Assembly (NCBI RefSeq): GCF_016862215.1
Contig: NZ_BOMN01000126.1
Coordinates: forward strand, 33,536 to 97,535
Direction: 5' to 3'
DNA: 64,000 nucleotides
Source: Winogradskya humida
Lineage (GTDB): Bacteria; Actinomycetota; Actinomycetes; Mycobacteriales; Micromonosporaceae
Shown: piece by piece, positions 18,935 through 27,351 of the stretch
Position numbering within the stretch: the stretch's first letter is position 1
Layout of the letters: the number at the start of each line of letters is the position of its first letter
Program-made: the position numbers and the translations under genes
The notes under the pieces: model-generated
The model's database searches: none
Told to the model about the DNA's origin: nothing
The model's input: the letters and a program-made list of their open reading frames with translations, nothing else

Positions 18935-19891
18935 ATGCGGATCGTGGTCCTGACCGGGGGCATCGGTGGCGCCCGTTTCCTGGTGGGCGTGCGCGCTTAT
19001 GCGCGGAGCATCGGTGCCGAAGTCACGGCGGTGGTGAACGTCGGTGACGACGTTCGCATGCACGGCCTGCAAATATGTCCGGACCTCGACAGTGTGATGT
19101 ATACGCTGGGCGGCGCGGCGGACCCCGAGCGTGGCTGGGGCCGCGTCGGTGAGACCTGGGTGGTCAAGGAGGAGCTCGCGAAATACGGCGCGGAGCCGAC
19201 GTGGTTCGGCCTGGGCGACAAGGACACGGCCACTCATCTCGTACGCACGACGATGCTCAGCGCGGGCTATCCCCTGTCGCAGGTCACCGCCGCCCTCTGC
19301 GAGCGGTGGCAGCCGGGCATCACGATGATCCCGGCGACCGACGACCGGCTCGAGACCCACGTGGTCGTCGACGTCGAGGGTGAGCGCAAGGCGATCCACT
19401 TCCAGGAGTGGTGGGTGCGTTACCGCGGAAACGTGCCGACGCACCGGTTCGTCTTCGTGGGCGCGGACGCCGCGAAACCCGCTGCCGGGGTGCTGGAGGC
19501 CATCGCCGCCGCCGACGTGGTGCTCGTGGCGCCCAGCAACCCCGTGGTCTCCGTCGCGCCCATTCTCGCCGTGCAGGAGCTCAGGGACGCCGTGAAGAAC
19601 GGTCCGGCACCCGTTGTCGGGGTTTCGCCGATCATCGGTGGCTCGCCGGTGCGCGGCATGGCCGACCGCTGCCTCGACACACTGGGCGTCGAGGTCAGTG
19701 CGGCCGGCGTGGGCGGCCTCTACGGCGCCCGATCCGGCGAAGGTCTGCTGGACGGGTGGCTGGTCGACACCACGGATGACAAGACCGACGTTCCCGGCGT
19801 ACGCGTAAAAGCAGTTCCGTTGTGGATGAAGAGTGAGGAGGCGACGGCCTCGATGGTCGCCGCCGCTCTGGATCTTGCGGGGGTTGCCTGA
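18935..19891 (+). CDS. fbiA: 2-phospho-L-lactate/phosphoenolpyruvate transferase (F420 biosynthesis)
   Basis: The 318-residue protein is CofD/FbiA. It transfers the phospholactyl or phosphoenolpyruvyl group from a GDP-activated donor to FO, giving F420-0 or dehydro-F420-0. It has the N-terminal nucleotide-binding loop TGGIGGARFLVG (residues 7-18), VNVGDDVRMHGLQICPDLD and the late APSNPVVSVAPI and GVSPIIGG motifs. The ATG at 18935 fits the family N-terminus, so an in-frame upstream start at 18917 is not used. Its stop overlaps the fbiB start by one base. Confidence 0.95.
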   Translation: MRIVVLTGGIGGARFLVGVRAYARSIGAEVTAVVNVGDDVRMHGLQICPDLDSVMYTLGGAADPERGWGRVGETWVVKEELAKYGAEPTWFGLGDKDTATHLVRTTMLSAGYPLSQVTAALCERWQPGITMIPATDDRLETHVVVDVEGERKAIHFQEWWVRYRGNVPTHRFVFVGADAAKPAAGVLEAIAAADVVLVAPSNPVVSVAPILAVQELRDAVKNGPAPVVGVSPIIGGSPVRGMADRCLDTLGVEVSAAGVGGLYGARSGEGLLDGWLVDTTDDKTDVPGVRVKAVPLWMKSEEATASMVAAALDLAGVA

Positions 19892-20928
19892 TGGAGGGGC
19901 TCGAGGTTCTGCCGGTGCGGGGCATCGGCGACGTGACGGCCGGTGACGACCTCGCCGAGCTGATCACCCGCAACGCCCCCTGGCTGCGCGACGGCGACGT
20001 CCTGATCGTGACCAGCAAAATCGTCTCCAAGGCGGAGGGCCGCCTGGTCGAGGTCCCCGCCGACGGCCCGGAACGCGAGGCCGCCCGGGTCCGCGTGCTC
20101 GACTCCGAGACCCGCCGCGTGGTCGCCCGCCGCGGCCCGACCTCGATCGTGCAGACCCACCACGGCTTCGTGATGGCCGCCGCGGGCATCGACGCCTCCA
20201 ACGTCGACAAGACCCACCTCGTCCTCCTGCCGGTCGCCCCCGACGACTCGGCCCGCCGCCTGCGAGCCGACCTCGCCACCCGCGGCCTGCACGTCGGCGT
20301 CATCGTCTCCGACACGATGGGCCGGGCCTGGCGCAACGGCCTGACCGACGTCGCGCTCGGCGCAGCGGGCATCGAACCCATCCGCGACCACCGCGGCGAG
20401 ATCGACCCCTACGGCAACGAGCTCCAGCTCACCCAGATCGCCGTCATCGACGAGCTGGCCGCCGCCGGCGAGCTGGTCAAGGGCAAGTGCGACCAGGTGC
20501 CGGTCGCAGTCGTGCGCGGCTACCCGGGCGCAGGCACCCAGGACGGCCCCGGCGCCACGGTCCTTCTTCGCGACGCGGCCAGCGACATGTTCTCCCTCGG
20601 CACCGCGGAGGCCCACGCTTCGGGCCTGCGCGACGCGGCTGCACTCACCGACACCACCACCGACCGCCCCGCTCCCGAGTCCTCCGTCCAGCGGGCCATC
20701 GAGCTCGCGGGAATGACGGACGCGGTCGACGTCCCCTCGCCACAAACCCTGCGCTGCACCGCGCCCTCTTCGTCACCTTCGGCGCTCATGCGCTTCGGCG
20801 CCGACGTGCAACGGCTGCGTGCGGCGCTGGCCGCCGAGGGCCTGGCATCGGCGGTCGCCTACGACGAGTCAGGGGCGACCATCGCCGTCTCCGGAGCCGC
20901 AGCCGCCGTCTCCGGACCCTCCGCATGA
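19891..20928 (+). CDS. fbiB: Coenzyme F420-0:L-glutamate ligase
   Basis: The 345-residue protein begins with the CofE domain (residues 1-245), which adds glutamates to F420-0 using GTP. Characteristic segments are ILIVTSKIVSKAEGR-like (DVLIVTSKIVSKAEGR), SDTMGRAWRNGLTDVALGAAG and the metal-site loop RDHRGEIDPYGNEL. Mycobacterial FbiB has in addition a C-terminal nitroreductase domain that reduces dehydro-F420. Here the remaining 100 residues show no such domain. It is translationally coupled to fbiA. Its 3' end is copied twice downstream as short start-stop cassettes. Confidence 0.93.
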   Translation: MEGLEVLPVRGIGDVTAGDDLAELITRNAPWLRDGDVLIVTSKIVSKAEGRLVEVPADGPEREAARVRVLDSETRRVVARRGPTSIVQTHHGFVMAAAGIDASNVDKTHLVLLPVAPDDSARRLRADLATRGLHVGVIVSDTMGRAWRNGLTDVALGAAGIEPIRDHRGEIDPYGNELQLTQIAVIDELAAAGELVKGKCDQVPVAVVRGYPGAGTQDGPGATVLLRDAASDMFSLGTAEAHASGLRDAAALTDTTTDRPAPESSVQRAIELAGMTDAVDVPSPQTLRCTAPSSSPSALMRFGADVQRLRAALAAEGLASAVAYDESGATIAVSGAAAAVSGPSA

Positions 20929-20985
20929 CCATCGCCGTCTCTGGAGCCGCCGCATGACCATCGCCGTCTCTGGAGCCGCCGCGTG
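20896..20985 (+). repeat. Tandem 29-base start/stop cassettes between fbiB and the Nudix gene
   Basis: Two consecutive 29-base units after the fbiB stop each hold an ATG, ten codons (MTIAVSGAAA) and a TGA that overlaps the next start (ORFs 20925-20957 and 20954-20986). Each carries GGAG seven bases before the following start. The peptide equals residues near the FbiB C-terminus (ATIAVSGAAA), so the units are tandem copies of the fbiB 3' end. The chain ends at the GTG of the Nudix gene (20983). Confidence 0.85.
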
Positions 20986-21540
20986 ACCCTCTACGACGAC
21001 GCCGTCAGCACCCTCAACGGCTGGAACGCCACCTCAGACGCGGCGGAGTCGGCCCGCAAGCGCACGCTGGAGCTCCTGACCGCCGGCCCGACCGCGACAA
21101 CCCGAGCCCACCGCCCGGGCCACGTCACGGCCAGCACGCTGATCGTCGGGGAAGACCGGCGCGTCCTGCTCTGCCTCCACGGCCGCCTGGGCCTGTGGAT
21201 GCAGCTCGGCGGCCACTGCGAGCCCACCGACGAGACCCTCGCGGCAGCCGCCGTGCGCGAGGCCACCGAAGAATCCGGCATCACCACCCTGCGCCTCGAC
21301 CCCACCCCGATCGACATCGACATCCACGCCGTCCGCTGCGCCCCCGCGGATGGCCAGCCGGCCACGGAGTCCTGGCACTACGACGTCCGCTACCTGGCTG
21401 TCTGCCCCACCGGCGCGATCGAGCAGATCAGCGACGAGTCAGCAGACCTGTCCTGGTTCCCCGCCGACGCCCTCCCGTCACCCCTCGCCGACGGCGTAGT
21501 CCAGCAACTGGCACCCGCCTTCGCCCGCCTGGACCACTGA
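20983..21540 (+). CDS. Nudix hydrolase
   Basis: The 185-residue protein has a Nudix box from GGHCEPTDE (residues 76-84) to REATEESG (92-99). The E84, R92, E93, E96 and E97 positions for magnesium and diphosphate binding are present; His replaces the first Gly of the strict pattern. Such enzymes cleave nucleotide-linked diphosphates; the substrate is unknown. The GTG start has GGAG seven bases upstream and overlaps the preceding mini-ORF stop, coupling it to fbiB. Proximity suggests, but does not show, a link with F420 metabolism or nucleotide housecleaning. Confidence 0.88.
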   Translation: MTLYDDAVSTLNGWNATSDAAESARKRTLELLTAGPTATTRAHRPGHVTASTLIVGEDRRVLLCLHGRLGLWMQLGGHCEPTDETLAAAAVREATEESGITTLRLDPTPIDIDIHAVRCAPADGQPATESWHYDVRYLAVCPTGAIEQISDESADLSWFPADALPSPLADGVVQQLAPAFARLDH

Positions 21541-21560
21541 GCAGCTGCGCTTTGCCGCGG

Positions 21561-22310
21561 TCAGGTATTCCATTCCGCACAGGGGATGGCGGCGTACACC
21601 GCCTCCAGATCGTCTCTGGTCTGGGCGCTGACCCACAGCCACACACCCCCGTCCCCATGGGTGCGCAGCAACTGTCCCGGCCCCGACCACCAGCGCACTG
21701 GCGACTCTTCAACACCGATCCACATAGGCAGGTCCGGCAGCGGCACGCGATTGAAAGCGGCCATGGCTGATTCGACCATTTCCGCCGGCAACTCACACGC
21801 GTTGCCCAGCCGTTCGTCGTGGTCCTGGATCACCGCGGTCAGGGCCAGATCGACACAGGCCAGCGACACCCGCTCAAGATACGGCTGCCAGGTCCCATCG
21901 CCAGTGTTGATCACCACCGGCGGGTCCGGCTGACCGGCGACATCGAGCGGGATACCCCACATCGTCTCTGTGATCATCGGGTCGGCGTAGTGGAAGACCA
22001 GGACGTTGTCCTGCACCTCCAGCGCTCCGGGATCCAGGACGCCGCCGACCGCGTACGCCTCCCGCAACGCACCATCGAGTTGAGTCTCGGACCGTGCCGG
22101 GTCGCCGCTTTCCCCCAGCTCCCAGGCTCGCGCGAACCGACGCAGAAATTCCCACGCGCCCGCAGGGTCACCGAGCCGCGCCCTCAACTCCGCTGCTGTG
22201 TCGAATCCCGCCACGACTGCCCCTTCCGAATAGCTGATCAGGCCCGGACGCCGACCGAACAGCGGCACCTCCGGCCCGGGTGCTGGTCGGATCGCTGGGC
22301 CTTCCGGCAT
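21561..22310 (-). CDS. Hypothetical protein
   Basis: The 249-residue protein is not recognised. It has no signal peptide or membrane segment. The sequence is rich in Trp and acidic residues (MWGIPLDV, TGDGTWQPYLERVS, FNRVPLPDLPMWIGVEESP), loosely like the soluble SMI1/KNR4 (SUKH) style of immunity or regulatory protein, but this resemblance is too weak to name. It converges on the Nudix gene and is separated from manC by a strong hairpin. Coding is supported by frame-wide actinomycete codon bias and clean length. Confidence 0.6.
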   Translation of the reverse strand: MPEGPAIRPAPGPEVPLFGRRPGLISYSEGAVVAGFDTAAELRARLGDPAGAWEFLRRFARAWELGESGDPARSETQLDGALREAYAVGGVLDPGALEVQDNVLVFHYADPMITETMWGIPLDVAGQPDPPVVINTGDGTWQPYLERVSLACVDLALTAVIQDHDERLGNACELPAEMVESAMAAFNRVPLPDLPMWIGVEESPVRWWSGPGQLLRTHGDGGVWLWVSAQTRDDLEAVYAAIPCAEWNT

Positions 22311-22332
22311 CCGGCGGGGGCCTGGACAAACA

Positions 22333-22360
22333 CCAGCCCCCGGCCAAAGCCGGGGGCTGG
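22333..22360 (-). terminator. Strong hairpin terminator of manC
   Basis: A perfect 12-bp stem (22333-22344 with 22349-22360) with loop CAAA sits about 30 bases past the manC stop. The minus strand then reads GTGTTTGTCC. Confidence 0.75.
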
Positions 22361-22392
22361 GTGTAATTTGTGCCGTTTCATGCCGGGCCGGC

Positions 22393-23508
22393 CTAGATGT
22401 AGCTTAGGCGGCCGGTTTCCTTGAGCTCGTCCACGATGGATTTGACCTCCTGGGCGCGGTCCCGGGGGCAGACCAGGACGGCGTCCGGGGTGTCGACGAT
22501 GATGAGGTCGCGGACGCCGAGGGCGGCGACGAGGCGGCCCGAGGTCGGGACGACGACGAGGTTTTCCGACTCTTTCAGCATGACGCCGACGCCGGCCGAG
22601 GGGTCCTGGCCGACGACGACGTTGCCGGCCTGGTCGGCGGCGAGGACCTCGCCGAGGGTGTGGAAGTCGCCGACGTCGTTCCAGCCGAAGTCGCCGGGGA
22701 CCGTGCCGACCCGGCCGACGGCGGCGGCGCCTTCCATGACGGCGTAGTCGACCGAGATGCGGGGCAGCGTGGGCCAGACCTCGCCGAGGACGTCCTCGCG
22801 TGACGGGGAATCCCAGGCCTGCGCGATCCGGGCGATGCCGGCGTGCAGTTGGGGCTGCTGGCGGGCCAGCTCGGTGAGGAAGACGTCGACCCGCCACACG
22901 AACATGCCGGCGTTCCACAGGTAGTTGCCGGATTTGACATAGCTCTCGGCGACTTCGTAGGAGGGTTTCTCCTTGAACTCCTCCACCGCGAGCACCGGGC
23001 CGTCGCCGACCGGGCTGCCGCACTGGACGTAGCCGTAGCCGGTCTCGGGGCGGGTCGGCGTGATGCCCAGGGTCATCAGCAGACCCTGCTCGGCGCCGTT
23101 CATCGCCTGCTTGATGACGTCGATGAAGTGCTCGCCGTTCGCGATGAGGTGGTCGGCGGCGAACGCACCCATGATCGCCTCGGGCTCGCGCCGGGCGATG
23201 ACCGCCGCGGCGAGGGCGATCGCCGCGCAGGAGTCGCGTGGCGAGGGCTCGACGAGGATGTTCTCTTCCGGCACGGCAGTGAGCTGGCGTGCCACGGCGG
23301 CGGCGTGCGCCACGCCCGTCACGACGAAGATATGGTCGGTTTCTGTCATGGGCAGCAGCCGATCGACGGTCGCCTGCAGCAGCGACGCGTCCGTTCCGGT
23401 CAAGGGGTGCAGGAACTTCGGGTGACCCGCCCTGGACAAGGGCCATAGACGAGTGCCACTGCCACCTGCTGGGATGACGGCGTAGAGCCCACCCTGGTTG
23501 TCACTCAT
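22393..23508 (-). CDS. manC: Mannose-1-phosphate guanylyltransferase
   Basis: The 371-residue enzyme makes GDP-mannose from mannose-1-phosphate and GTP, finishing the pathway begun by ManA and ManB. It has the nucleotidyltransferase signature AGGSGTRLWPLSR (residues 14-26) with K31 for phosphate binding, EPSPRDSCAAIALAA, the sugar-binding GYGYVQCG and FKEKP, and FGWNDVGDF late in the protein. It lacks the C-terminal isomerase domain of dual-function versions. The ATG at 23508 is preferred; an in-frame GTG two codons upstream (23514) is also possible. The glycosyltransferase gene ends 22 bases before it. Confidence 0.93.
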   Translation of the reverse strand: MSDNQGGLYAVIPAGGSGTRLWPLSRAGHPKFLHPLTGTDASLLQATVDRLLPMTETDHIFVVTGVAHAAAVARQLTAVPEENILVEPSPRDSCAAIALAAAVIARREPEAIMGAFAADHLIANGEHFIDVIKQAMNGAEQGLLMTLGITPTRPETGYGYVQCGSPVGDGPVLAVEEFKEKPSYEVAESYVKSGNYLWNAGMFVWRVDVFLTELARQQPQLHAGIARIAQAWDSPSREDVLGEVWPTLPRISVDYAVMEGAAAVGRVGTVPGDFGWNDVGDFHTLGEVLAADQAGNVVVGQDPSAGVGVMLKESENLVVVPTSGRLVAALGVRDLIIVDTPDAVLVCPRDRAQEVKSIVDELKETGRLSYI

Positions 23509-23530
23509 GCGCACGGAGTGTAGCGAATAA

Positions 23531-24676
23531 CTACGACGCCACGCGGTTCCATGTCGTTACATGAACCTCTGCGCTTGTTGCCCACGTGAACTCCTTGGCC
23601 CGATCGAAGCCTGCCTTGGCCAGAGTGAGCCGCCGGGGCTCGTCGTGCAGGAGGTCGGCGAGGTCCTCGGCGATGCGGTCCGGGTCTTCCGTGGTGTACG
23701 CGACGGCGTCCCCGCCGACCTCCGGAAGCGACAGGCGCGGGGTGGTGAGGACCGGCGTGGCGCAGGCCATCGCCTCCAGGATCGGGAGCCCGAAACCCTC
23801 ACCGAAGGACGGGTAGCACGCCACGAGGGCGCCGCCGAGGAAACCGGGCAGGTCGGCGTACCGAAGATAGCCGGGACGCAGCAGCCGCAGGTGCGACGGG
23901 ACCTCGGCCACCGCACGGTCGATCTCGTCGTCGTGGCCCTGGCCACCGGCGACGACCAGCGCGGGCGGGTGCGGCCAGTCGGCGACAGCGCGGGCCCAGC
24001 CGCGGATCAGGTTGGGCACGTTCTTGCGGGGCTCCTTGGCGCCGAGGAACGCGACGTAGCCCGAGGAACCCAGGCCGAGCCGGGCCCGCACCCGCGCCTT
24101 CTCCTCGTCGCTGGGCGCGTGGAACGCCGTCTGGTCGACCCCGTGGTAGGCCACGTCGATGCGGGTCGGGTCGGCGTCGAGGAGCCGGATCAGCTCGTCG
24201 CGGGTGGCCTTGCTCGGCACGATGACGCGGGCGGCCCGGCGCAGCGAGGTCTTGATGGCGCTGCGGAAGAACGTGCGCTTGGTGTTGTCGTAATGCTCCG
24301 GCTCGGTGAAGAAGGTCGCGTCGTGCACGGTGACCGTGACCGGGCAACCCGCGCGCAACGGGCACGTGTAGAACGGCGAATGCAGCACCTTGGCGCCGAC
24401 CTGCTGGGCGAGCAGCGGCAGACCCGTCTGCTCCCAGGCGAGCCGGGCGGGACGATGGGCCACCGCGGACGGGCCGGCGATGACCTCGGCGTTGGTGAGC
24501 ATCCGGGAGTAACGCTCCGCATCTGAACGCTGCGCCACCACGGCGAGGTCCAGGCGGTCAGGATCGATGCTTCCCAGCGCGCCGAGCAGCCCGTCGACGT
24601 ATCTGCCGACACCGCCTCGGTCGGCGGGGACGCTAGTGGCGTCGACGAGGACTCGGGGCGGACGACCGGCGGTCAC
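23531..24676 (-). CDS. GT4-family glycosyltransferase
   Basis: The 381-residue protein has the GT-B fold of family 4. It has an N-terminal Rossmann half with the GGVGRYVDGLL loop, HDATFFTEPEHY, and a C-terminal donor-binding half with GAKEPRKNVPNLI and the conserved FGEGFGLPILEAMACATPVLT (the EX7E motif). It transfers a sugar from an activated donor to a glycan at the cytosolic membrane face. Adjacency to manC suggests a GDP-mannose donor. The GTG at 24676 has GAGGAG about eight bases upstream. Confidence 0.88.
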   Translation of the reverse strand: MTAGRPPRVLVDATSVPADRGGVGRYVDGLLGALGSIDPDRLDLAVVAQRSDAERYSRMLTNAEVIAGPSAVAHRPARLAWEQTGLPLLAQQVGAKVLHSPFYTCPLRAGCPVTVTVHDATFFTEPEHYDNTKRTFFRSAIKTSLRRAARVIVPSKATRDELIRLLDADPTRIDVAYHGVDQTAFHAPSDEEKARVRARLGLGSSGYVAFLGAKEPRKNVPNLIRGWARAVADWPHPPALVVAGGQGHDDEIDRAVAEVPSHLRLLRPGYLRYADLPGFLGGALVACYPSFGEGFGLPILEAMACATPVLTTPRLSLPEVGGDAVAYTTEDPDRIAEDLADLLHDEPRRLTLAKAGFDRAKEFTWATSAEVHVTTWNRVAS

Positions 24677-24835
24677 TTGCAACTCCTCAAAGCTGTGGGC
24701 CAGACCACGGCCAAGGGTACGCCGCTCGATGCATCCCGTGTGAACTGCGACGCCCCACGTCATCTTGCCGTTACGTGTACTTCCGGTGCGCGCCGCCCAC
24801 ATCCACTCTCCGTGATGCGACTATCGTCTTTCGTG

Positions 24836-25555
24836 ATGAACGAGACCATCCCCGCCGCATTCGCGCAAGCTGTCCGCCGCGACCCGACGGTCCCCCTGCT
24901 GACCTGGTACGACGACGCCTCAGGCGACCGCACGGAGCTGTCCGGCGCAACGATGGACAACTGGGTCTCCAAGACGGCCAACCTCCTCGTCGACGGCGCC
25001 GGCCTGGGCCAGGGCGACACGGCGGCCGTACTGCTGCCTCCGCATTGGCAGACCGCCGCGATCCTGCTGGGCGCCTGGTCAGCGGGCCTCACCGCGGCCC
25101 CGACCGCCGTCCCCGGCCCGGCGGACGTGCTCTTCACCAGCCCCGCCGAGCTGGCCTCAGCGGCAACCTGGTCGGCCGGCGACCGCTACGCGACAGGCCT
25201 CCTGCCGCTCGCGATGCCGCTGCGCCCGCTCCCCGACGGCTACGCGGACTACACGATCGAGGTACGAGGCTTCGGCGACCGCTTCGTCGCCCCCCAGCCG
25301 GTAACCCCCTCGGACCACGCCCTGGGCGACATCACCCACGCTTCCCTCTCGGGTACGGCATCAGCGCGCGCGTCATCCCTCGGCATCACGCCCGGCACCC
25401 GGGTCCTGGTCGACGCCACGGCCCACCCCGACCCGCTCGACTGGCTCCTAGCCCCACTCTTCGCCGGCGCCAGCATCGTCCTCTGCGCCAACCTCGACCC
25501 GGCCCTCGTGGACAAGCGCGCAGCCTCCGAGAACGTCACGCTGATCCTTCATTGA
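24836..25555 (+). CDS. TIGR03089 family protein (truncated AMP-binding-like)
   Basis: The 239-residue protein resembles only the N-terminal half of acyl-adenylate enzymes (LTWYDDASGDRTELSGATMDNWVSK, then VLLPPHWQTAAILLGAWSAG). This is the actinobacterial TIGR03089 family found in the same neighbourhood of mycobacterial genomes (Rv3268). It lacks the P-loop and C-terminal lid, so it is unlikely to adenylate anything itself. The stop codon lies in the TTGACAT end of the adjacent IS remnant, so the last residues may have been changed by the insertion. Confidence 0.75.
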   Translation: MNETIPAAFAQAVRRDPTVPLLTWYDDASGDRTELSGATMDNWVSKTANLLVDGAGLGQGDTAAVLLPPHWQTAAILLGAWSAGLTAAPTAVPGPADVLFTSPAELASAATWSAGDRYATGLLPLAMPLRPLPDGYADYTIEVRGFGDRFVAPQPVTPSDHALGDITHASLSGTASARASSLGITPGTRVLVDATAHPDPLDWLLAPLFAGASIVLCANLDPALVDKRAASENVTLILH

Positions 25556-25557
25556 CA

Positions 25558-25763
25558 TCTTCTCCGCCCTGAAGCTCAAGGACTTCTCCGCCCTGAAGCT
25601 CAAGGACGGAAATTCCCTCCACACTGCGCGTGGAACACGCAGCGTCCGGGTGGGTTACCGCTTCACCGCGCGGTGCCGGCACGAATGCTGGTCTTACCTG
25701 CGCTCCACGGTTGTGGAAGTCCGCCTGCCCGGCGGCCTTGACATTCTTTGCAGCGCACGCCAT
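25558..25763 (-). pseudogene. tnpB C-terminal fragment
   Basis: The minus-strand frame gives AKNVKAAGQADFHNRGAQVRP followed by a Pro/Gly-rich end. This matches the usual TnpB (IS605 OrfB, RNA-guided nuclease ancestor) terminus of the form RNIKAAGLAVxACGAxVRP. The catalytic RuvC-like parts and the zinc finger are not present, so it cannot function. Confidence 0.6.
25560..25607. repeat. Two tandem 24-bp copies in the IS end
   Basis: The 24-base sequence beginning TTCTCCGCCCTGAAG occurs twice back to back (25560-25583 and 25584-25607). It expands the normal terminal hairpin of the element and would disturb end recognition. Confidence 0.85.
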
Positions 25764-25765
25764 TT

Positions 25766-26060
25766 GGTCTTCGTCACAAATTTCGGCACAGAATGTTCAG
25801 CGACCGACACCTCGCCCGGATGGGCGAGATCATGTGGTCGGTATGCACGGACTTCGAGACCGAGTTGGTCGAGTTCAACCACATCTGCCTACTCGTCAAC
25901 TTCCCACCCAAAGTCGCCCCGGCGAAGCCGGTCAACTCGTTGAAGGGCGTGTCGTCGCGACGGATGCGCCAGGAGTTCCCTGACCGGGTACGGCACTACT
26001 ACCAGGTCAACAAGCTCTGGTCCGGCTCTTACTTCGCCGGGCACGGCCCTCCCAACATGG
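25766..26060 (+). pseudogene. tnpA (Y1/HUH transposase) fragment
   Basis: Two frames together give HLVFVT, then after a frameshift near 25787 RHRMFSDRHLARM, then FPPKVAPAKPVNSLKG and QVNKLWSGSYFAG, the core of IS200-type TnpA. The HUH metal motif (normally HVHLL) reads HICLL with about six residues missing before it. The C-terminal part with the catalytic tyrosine is absent. The gene is dead. Confidence 0.75.
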
Positions 26061-26102
26061 GCCCTCACCCCCGCCCTGAAGGCCGGAGCGCTGGCCCGCA
26101 TG

Positions 26103-27227
26103 TCAGTAGCCGACGGCGACCAGCAGGTACTTCGGGTCGGTGTGGGAGATGTAGGTCGATTGGGCCGCTACGTCGTCGTACGCGAAGCCATAAGCTTTGT
26201 GTCCGATAGCGTTGTCGTGCCAGAACTTGGCGTAATAGTTGGCCGGGGATTTCTGGTAGAACGTGCTCGGGCTGGCGCTCGTAGAGTTCCGGTTGAGCTG
26301 CGCGCACTGATCGGGCTTGCCGGATAACGGTCCAGCGCATCCGAAAATGTCCGAGGTCGCAATGTCACCCGGGAAATAGCCGGCATATTTTCCCCCGGCC
26401 CGGAATTGCGGATCGCCACCGGGCGAAAGAATCCGCGTCGTCCCCTCGGCCAGGTGATCGAACTCCGCGGGCACAGCGTCCCGGAACCGCCGGAACGTAG
26501 CCGCCCGCGACTCCGCGAACGTCGCCTGGTCCTCCCCGACCGTGAGGTCCGCACCGCTGCTGGAGTGCAACCGCATCGCCAGCTTGAGCACAAACGCATC
26601 GACCCGCGTGGTGTTCCCGTTGAACTGATCGGCCCCCACCGTGAACTCCACGAAGTCGTTCAACGCGGCATCCGGCGAGCCCAGATGGAAATACATCCGA
26701 CCGGCCGAATTAGCGGGCATGTCAAGAAAAGGCTGCTCCGCGATCGAATGGGTCTGGCCGTTGAAACTCCAATAGACCTTGCTGTCGGGGTACTTCCCGT
26801 TGGTCCGGTTCAGCACCTTCACGGTGAGCACATTCTTGGCCTTCGGAATCCCACCCGCATCCCAGAAAGCCCCGCTTCCGGCCACCTTTTTGCTCGCCGT
26901 GGGCCGCACGCCGCTGGGTCCCGCCACGCTCGCCGACGGCTGTGCGCTCCCAGATGCCGGCGTGCCCGATGACGGCTGCGCGCTGCCGGATGCCGCACCC
27001 GCTGACGGCTGCGCGCTGCCGGAAACCGCCGCGCCCGCCGGCGGAGCCGCACTGGCCAACGGACCGGCCACCACCGACCCCGTGGGATTTCCGGCCACGG
27101 CCACCGGGTCGGCCCGCCAGCCACCGGCACCCCGCAGCACAACAAAACCGATCACAGCAGCAACGGCGACAGCAGCCCCGCCCGCGGTCCAGACAAGCCC
27201 CGCAGACGAGCGACGATGGGTTCCCAC
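26103..27227 (-). CDS. Membrane-anchored GH64 beta-1,3-glucanase (thaumatin-like fold)
   Basis: The 374-residue protein has an N-terminal membrane anchor (about residues 12-31), a long Ala/Ser/Gly/Pro linker with three GSAQPS repeats (about 70-100), and a GH64 domain from about 130. The acid pair E194 (FVEFT) and D210 (RVDAF) are 16 residues apart, the spacing of the catalytic Glu/Asp of characterised family 64 laminaripentaose-forming enzymes. The domain ends with YAKFWHDNAIG and YISHTDPKYLLVAVGY. It probably attacks fungal-type beta-1,3-glucan outside the cell. The GTG start at 27227 precedes the basic n-region MGTHRR. Confidence 0.85.
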   Translation of the reverse strand: MGTHRRSSAGLVWTAGGAAVAVAAVIGFVVLRGAGGWRADPVAVAGNPTGSVVAGPLASAAPPAGAAVSGSAQPSAGAASGSAQPSSGTPASGSAQPSASVAGPSGVRPTASKKVAGSGAFWDAGGIPKAKNVLTVKVLNRTNGKYPDSKVYWSFNGQTHSIAEQPFLDMPANSAGRMYFHLGSPDAALNDFVEFTVGADQFNGNTTRVDAFVLKLAMRLHSSSGADLTVGEDQATFAESRAATFRRFRDAVPAEFDHLAEGTTRILSPGGDPQFRAGGKYAGYFPGDIATSDIFGCAGPLSGKPDQCAQLNRNSTSASPSTFYQKSPANYYAKFWHDNAIGHKAYGFAYDDVAAQSTYISHTDPKYLLVAVGY

Positions 27228-27308
27228 CCGCCCAGCCTCCGGACCGCCCCGCCACCCGTCAACGTGATGATGTCGGCGCCGAATTTCGGTTATCCCATTA
27301 GCTGTCGG

Positions 27309-27324
27309 CCGCCTCCATAGGCGG
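27309..27324 (-). terminator. Possible terminator of the DUF6493 operon
   Basis: A six-bp stem CCGCCT/AGGCGG with loop CCAT lies beyond the repeated 3' end of the operon. No T-run follows. Confidence 0.35.
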
Positions 27325-27351
27325 GGTCAATGTCAGTCACCCCCCCCGTGG

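Larger units (their letters stand above)
25551..26096. mobile_element. Remnant of an IS200/IS605-type element
   Basis: Both borders read TGACAT followed by a GCCCTGAAG segment (left on the plus strand at 25553, right on the minus strand near 26102), as in the hairpin ends of actinobacterial IS200/IS605 elements. Inside are a leftward tnpB 3' fragment and a rightward tnpA fragment in divergent order. Most of tnpB and both 5' ends are gone. It fills the space between the TIGR03089 gene and the GH64 gene without cutting either visibly in the middle. Confidence 0.75.

Noticed and set aside
24836..25555. Nonribosomal peptide adenylation domain
   Set aside because: The protein is a short TIGR03089 family member without the ATP P-loop or carrier domains, and there are no NRPS neighbours.
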